From Falsiroseomonas tokyonensis (GTDB taxonomy: Bacteria > Pseudomonadota > Alphaproteobacteria > Acetobacterales > Acetobacteraceae), in assembly GCF_019024325.1 (NCBI RefSeq), contig NZ_JAFNJS010000001.1, positions 62,001 to 126,000 on the forward strand: a DNA stretch of 64,000 bases, in the 5' to 3' direction. The notes below the pieces were generated by a model, which saw only the letters and a program-made list of their open reading frames with translations, did not search any database and was not told the DNA's origin. Made by a program: the position numbers and the translations under genes. Below, piece by piece: positions 60,296 to 64,000 of this stretch (position 1 is its first letter; each line of letters begins with the position of its first letter).

Positions 60296-63019
60296 ATGCT
60301 GAGCCTCGGCGCCCTGAGCTTCGCCGCCCCCTGGCTGCTGCTGGCCCTGCCGGCGCTGCCGCTGCTCTGGTGGCTGCTGCGGGTCACGCCGCCGGCGCCG
60401 AAGCGCCAGGATTTCCCGGCGCTGCGCCTGCTGCAGGAAATGCCGGCGCCGGAGGAAACCCCCGCCCGCACGCCCTGGTGGCTGCTCGCCCTACGATTGG
60501 CCGCCGCGGCACTGATGATCTTCGGCCTCGCCCGGCCGATCTGGGGCCCGCCCGCCGGCGCCACCGGCCAGGGACCGCTGCTGGTGGTGATCGACGATGG
60601 CTGGGCCGCGGCCGCCGATTGGCCGGACCGCATCGCCGCCGCGGAGGCCGAGCTGGACGGCGCCGCGCGGGAGGGCCGCCGCACCGCCTTGCTGCTGACC
60701 GCGCCGCCCGCCTTGCCGGAGGCGCCGCGCATCACCGGGCTGATGCCGGCCGAGGAGCTGCGCGGAAGGCTGGTGGCGCTGCGCCCGAAACCCTGGGCGC
60801 CGGACCGGGCGGGGGCGCTGGCCGCGCTCGCCGGCTGGCGCGCGCAGCATTCCGGCCGTTTCGCCGCGCTCTATGTCGCGGACGGGCTGGAACATGCGGA
60901 GGGCGATGCCTTCACCCCCCTCGCCACCGCCCTGGCCGAGGGCGGCGCGCTGCTGGTCGCCCGCAGTGAGGGCCGCCCCACCCGCCTGCTGCCGCCGCCG
61001 CGGGCGGAGGCGGAGCAGCTGGTCGTCGGCCTGCACACCACGCCCCTGCCAGTGCCCACCGAAGTCGCCGTGCTGGCCCGCACCGGCGATGGCCGCACCC
61101 TGGCCCGCGCCGTGCTGCCGGTGCCGGCCGGCGCGACGGCGGCCGAGGCCGCCCTGCCGCTGCCGCTCGAAATCCGCAACCAGGTGGTGCGGCTCGACCT
61201 CGATGGCGTCGCCGGCGCCAATGCCAGCGTGCTGCTGGACGAGCGCTTTCGGCGGCGCCCGGTCGGGCTGATCGCCGGGGGCGAGGCCACGGCCGCCGAT
61301 GTGCCGCTGATAGGCGAGCTTTTTTATCTGGACCGCGCCCTGTCGCCCCATGCCGAACTCCGCCGCGGCAGCGTTTCCGAACTGCTCGCGCGGCGGCTTT
61401 CCGTGCTGGTGCTGGCGGACCGGCCGGTGGAGCCGGGGCGGGAGCGGGACGAACTCACCGCCTGGATCGAGGCCGGCGGCACGCTGGTCCGCTTCGCCGG
61501 GCCGCGGCTAGCGGAGCGGCCGGACGGGCTGCTGCCGGTGCCGCTGCGCGCCGGCGAACGCCAGCTCGGCGGCGCCCTGTCCTGGGAACGGCCGCAGACG
61601 CTGGCGCCCTTCCCCGAGGGCTCGCCCTTCCAGGGCCTGGTGCCGACGCCGGAAGTCACCGTGGAGCGCCAGGTGCTGGCCGAACCCTCCGCCCAACTGT
61701 CGGGCCGCACCTGGGCGCGGCTTGCGGATGGCACGCCGCTGGTGACCTGGGAGACGCGCGGGGCGGGGCGGATCGTGATGTTCCACGTCACCGCCAATGC
61801 CGAATGGTCGTCCCTGCCGCTCTCGGGGCTTTTCGTCGACATGCTGCGCCGGCTGGTGGCGCTGTCCGCCGGGGTCGGCGGCGCGGATGGGGAGGCGCCG
61901 CTGGCCCCCATGGAAACCCTCGACGGTTTCGGCCGCCTCGGCCCGCCGCAGCCGGGCGCGCAGCCTATCGCGGCCTCCCGCGTCGAAAGCGAGGTTCCCT
62001 CCCCGCGGCACCCGCCGGGCTGGTATGGCACGGGCACCAGCGGGGATGGCGCGCATCGCCGGGCGCTGAACCTCGGCGCCGGCATTTCGGCGCCGCGACT
62101 CGCGGCGGCGCCGCCTTCCGGCACCGCCACGCGGGCGATCGGCGGCGTGCCGGCGGAGCGTGACCTCGGGCCCTGGCTGCTGGCGGCGGCGATGCTGCTG
62201 CTGGTGGTGGACCTGCTGGTGTCACTGGGCCTGCGCGGCGTTCTGGCACGGCCCCGCGCGGTGGCTTCCGCCCTGCTGGTGGGGCTGCTGTGGGGCGGCC
62301 CCGCCTTCGCCCAGGAAGGCAGCGCGGCGCTGGCGACGCGGCTGGCCTATGTGGTGACCGGCGATGCGCAGGTGGATGAGGTGAGCCGCGCCGGCCTGGT
62401 GGGCCTGTCCGACTTCGTCAACCGGCGCACCGCCGCGGCCCTGGCGGACCCGACGCCGGTGGTGCCCGGGCAGGACGATCTTTCCTTCTTTCCGCTGCTC
62501 TACTGGCCGGTCACGGGCGATGCGCCGCAGCCGGGCGCGCCGGCCGTGGCCGCGCTGAACGGCTTCATGCGCAATGGCGGGATCATCCTGTTCGACACGC
62601 GCGACGAGGGCTCGGGAGAGGGATTTTCCCCCGGCGCCCGCGCCGCACTGCGCCGCGTGACGCGGGACCTGACGGTGCCGCCCCTGGCGCCGGTGCCGGA
62701 GGACCATGTGCTGAAGCGCGCCTTCTACCTGCTGGCCGACCTGCCCGGCCGCTTCGCCGGCGGCACGGTCTGGGTGGCGCGCGACCAGGACCGGGCGAAT
62801 GACAGCGTCAGCCCCGTCATCATCGGCGGGCATGACTGGGCGGCGGCCTGGGCGATCGATGCCCGCGGCAACAACCCCTATGCGGCGATCCCCGGCGGCA
62901 CGCGGCAGCGCACGCTGGCCTATCGCTTCGGCACCAACCTCGTGATGTACGCCCTGACCGGCAACTATAAGGGCGACCAGGTGCATGTGCCCGCCATCCT
63001 CGAAAGGCTCGGCAATTGA
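60296..63019 (+). CDS. DUF4159 domain-containing membrane protein (BatA-like N-terminus)
   Basis: 907 aa from ATG 60296. The N-terminus has the BatA-type double membrane span (FAAPWLLLALPALPLLWWLLRV and LALRLAAAALMIFGLARPIWGPP), followed by an inactive VWA-like region. Two more spans come near residues 625-665 and the DUF4159 domain (LAYVVTGDAQVDEVSRAGLVGLSDFVNRRT to the TNLVMYALTGNYKGDQVH end) is C-terminal. It is 10 bp behind DUF58. The operon is thought to act in envelope homeostasis; direct function is unknown. Confidence 0.9.
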   Translation: MLSLGALSFAAPWLLLALPALPLLWWLLRVTPPAPKRQDFPALRLLQEMPAPEETPARTPWWLLALRLAAAALMIFGLARPIWGPPAGATGQGPLLVVIDDGWAAAADWPDRIAAAEAELDGAAREGRRTALLLTAPPALPEAPRITGLMPAEELRGRLVALRPKPWAPDRAGALAALAGWRAQHSGRFAALYVADGLEHAEGDAFTPLATALAEGGALLVARSEGRPTRLLPPPRAEAEQLVVGLHTTPLPVPTEVAVLARTGDGRTLARAVLPVPAGATAAEAALPLPLEIRNQVVRLDLDGVAGANASVLLDERFRRRPVGLIAGGEATAADVPLIGELFYLDRALSPHAELRRGSVSELLARRLSVLVLADRPVEPGRERDELTAWIEAGGTLVRFAGPRLAERPDGLLPVPLRAGERQLGGALSWERPQTLAPFPEGSPFQGLVPTPEVTVERQVLAEPSAQLSGRTWARLADGTPLVTWETRGAGRIVMFHVTANAEWSSLPLSGLFVDMLRRLVALSAGVGGADGEAPLAPMETLDGFGRLGPPQPGAQPIAASRVESEVPSPRHPPGWYGTGTSGDGAHRRALNLGAGISAPRLAAAPPSGTATRAIGGVPAERDLGPWLLAAAMLLLVVDLLVSLGLRGVLARPRAVASALLVGLLWGGPAFAQEGSAALATRLAYVVTGDAQVDEVSRAGLVGLSDFVNRRTAAALADPTPVVPGQDDLSFFPLLYWPVTGDAPQPGAPAVAALNGFMRNGGIILFDTRDEGSGEGFSPGARAALRRVTRDLTVPPLAPVPEDHVLKRAFYLLADLPGRFAGGTVWVARDQDRANDSVSPVIIGGHDWAAAWAIDARGNNPYAAIPGGTRQRTLAYRFGTNLVMYALTGNYKGDQVHVPAILERLGN

Positions 63020-64000
63020 ACCAGGCCCTCGCCGGGATCGATTTTGCGCCCGTCATCCCGCTCTGGCTGCTGGCGGGTCTCGCCGCGCTGGCGGCACTCG
63101 CCCTGCTGCCGGCGCTGCTGCGCCGGCAGCCGGATGCCACCGGCGCGCGGCGCTGGCAGCCGGCGCGCGGCGCCTGGCTGCGCGCCCTGGCCTTCGGCGC
63201 GCTGCTGCTGGCGCTGGCCAATCCGCGGCTGGTGGAGGAGACGCGCGAGACGCGGCCGGACATCGCCCTGCTGCTGGTGGATCGCAGCGACAGCGCCGGC
63301 CTCGGCGCCCGCCCCAACCAGATCACCGCCGCGCGCGACGAGATCGAGGCCCGCGCCCGCCGCCTGCCGGACCTGGAGCTGCGCACGGTGGAGGTGCCGG
63401 AGGCCGGCAACCAGGGCACGCGTCTCTTCTCCGCCATGGAACGCGCCTTGGCCGATATCCCGCGCGCCCGGCTGGCCGGCGTCATGGCGCTGACCGATGG
63501 CCAGGTGCATGACGTGCCGCCCGCACCGGCGCTGGACGCGCCCTTTCATCTGCTGCTGCCCGGCCAGGCGGGCGAGGTCGATCGCCGCATCCGCGTCATC
63601 GAGGCGCCGGGCTTCGGCATCGTCGGTCGCCCCGTGGAACTGCGCGTGGTGGTCGAGGATCTCGGCGCTCGGCCGAATGAGGGCGGCGCGGCCCGCCTGA
63701 CCATCCGCCGCGACGGCCAGCCGCCCCGCGTGGAATCGGTGCCGGTGGGGCGGGAGCATCGCATCGCCGTGCCGATCGAGCGCGGCGGGCCCACCGTGGT
63801 GGAGCTGACGGCCGAGACCCGTGCCGGCGAGGTCTCGGACCTTAACAACCGCACCGTGGTCTCCATCAACGGCGTGCGCGACCGGCTGCGGGTGCTGCTG
63901 GTCTCGGGCGAACCGCATGCGGGGCAGCGCACCTGGCGGCGGCTGCTGAAGGCGGACCCCAATGTGGACCTGGTCCACTTCACCATCCTGCGCCCGCCGG
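63016..64000 (+). CDS. Membrane protein with VWA/glutamine amidotransferase-like region (3' end beyond window)
   Basis: From TTG 63016, overlapping the DUF4159 stop (TTGA), an open frame of 328 codons runs to the window edge. It starts MNQALAGIDFAPVIPLWLLA with two spans (LWLLAGLAALAALALLPALL and LRALAFGALLLALANPRL), then DIALLLVDRSDSAGLG, a VWA-like MIDAS start (DxSxS). By comparison with similar operons the C-terminus carries a glutamine-amidotransferase-like domain, of which RLRVLLVSGEPHAGQRTWRRLL is the beginning. It completes the MoxR-DUF58-DUF4159 operon. Confidence 0.82.
   Translation, partial: MNQALAGIDFAPVIPLWLLAGLAALAALALLPALLRRQPDATGARRWQPARGAWLRALAFGALLLALANPRLVEETRETRPDIALLLVDRSDSAGLGARPNQITAARDEIEARARRLPDLELRTVEVPEAGNQGTRLFSAMERALADIPRARLAGVMALTDGQVHDVPPAPALDAPFHLLLPGQAGEVDRRIRVIEAPGFGIVGRPVELRVVVEDLGARPNEGGAARLTIRRDGQPPRVESVPVGREHRIAVPIERGGPTVVELTAETRAGEVSDLNNRTVVSINGVRDRLRVLLVSGEPHAGQRTWRRLLKADPNVDLVHFTILRPP

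Overview
The window is very GC-rich (roughly 70% or more by eye), gene-dense and free of tRNA, rRNA, CRISPR, prophage or insertion-sequence signatures. Gene order and families point to an alphaproteobacterium of the Acetobacteraceae, Roseomonas-like. The evidence is the rpsF-rpsR-DUF2232-rplI ribosomal operon, the fabD..fabG..acpP-fabF-mltG run close to yicC-gmk, the DUF1285-NUDIX-cca-DUF6111 group divergent from a MoxR-DUF58-DUF4159 operon, and several tripartite-tricarboxylate (Bug) binding proteins. The genus is inferred, not shown.

Region 1-6.0 kb (mostly minus strand): a GNAT acetyltransferase cut by the window edge, dnaB with two DnaA-box-like sites upstream, a large structured intergenic repeat, cyclopropane fatty acid synthase, then rplI, DUF2232, rpsR and rpsF. 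Region 6.2-15.5 kb (mostly plus): fabD, a two-domain GNAT fusion, fabG, an inverted DUF1127 gene, acpP, fabF, mltG, an EamA exporter, two palindromic hairpins at a convergent junction, an SDR, yicC and gmk. Region 15.5-22.5 kb: an AEC carrier, an amidohydrolase, two convergent Bug proteins, a maleate-isomerase-family protein, a second copy of the repeat, a CoA-binding protein and DUF2076. Region 22.5-29.4 kb: a LysR regulator coupled to wecB-wecC (UDP-ManNAcA synthesis), a Ca/Na antiporter, a decayed wecC 3' fragment, an MFS carrier and a TRIC channel.

Region 29.4-44.2 kb: amino-acid-related enzymes (D-threonine-aldolase type, threonine-synthase-like, M20 peptidases), a small RTX protein with a double-glycine leader, a compact five-gene minus-strand operon, a LOG protein, ribF, and a sulfur-type membrane module (YedE, DUF302, YeiH). 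Region 44.2-49.3 kb: two tandem molybdenum hydroxylase large subunits without partner subunits. Region 49.2-58.2 kb (minus): acetyltransferase, ABC exporter, cca, DUF6111, then a monooxygenase/opine-dehydrogenase/Bug module sitting inside the otherwise conserved cca-NUDIX-DUF1285 neighbourhood. Region 58.4-64 kb (plus): the MoxR/DUF58/DUF4159 operon, running off the window.

Genes are often translationally coupled through ATGA, GTGA or TTGA overlaps. Several true starts are therefore GTG or TTG. The most unusual structure is the roughly 208-bp quasi-palindromic repeat, present twice, whose 29-nt core is inverted between the two copies.
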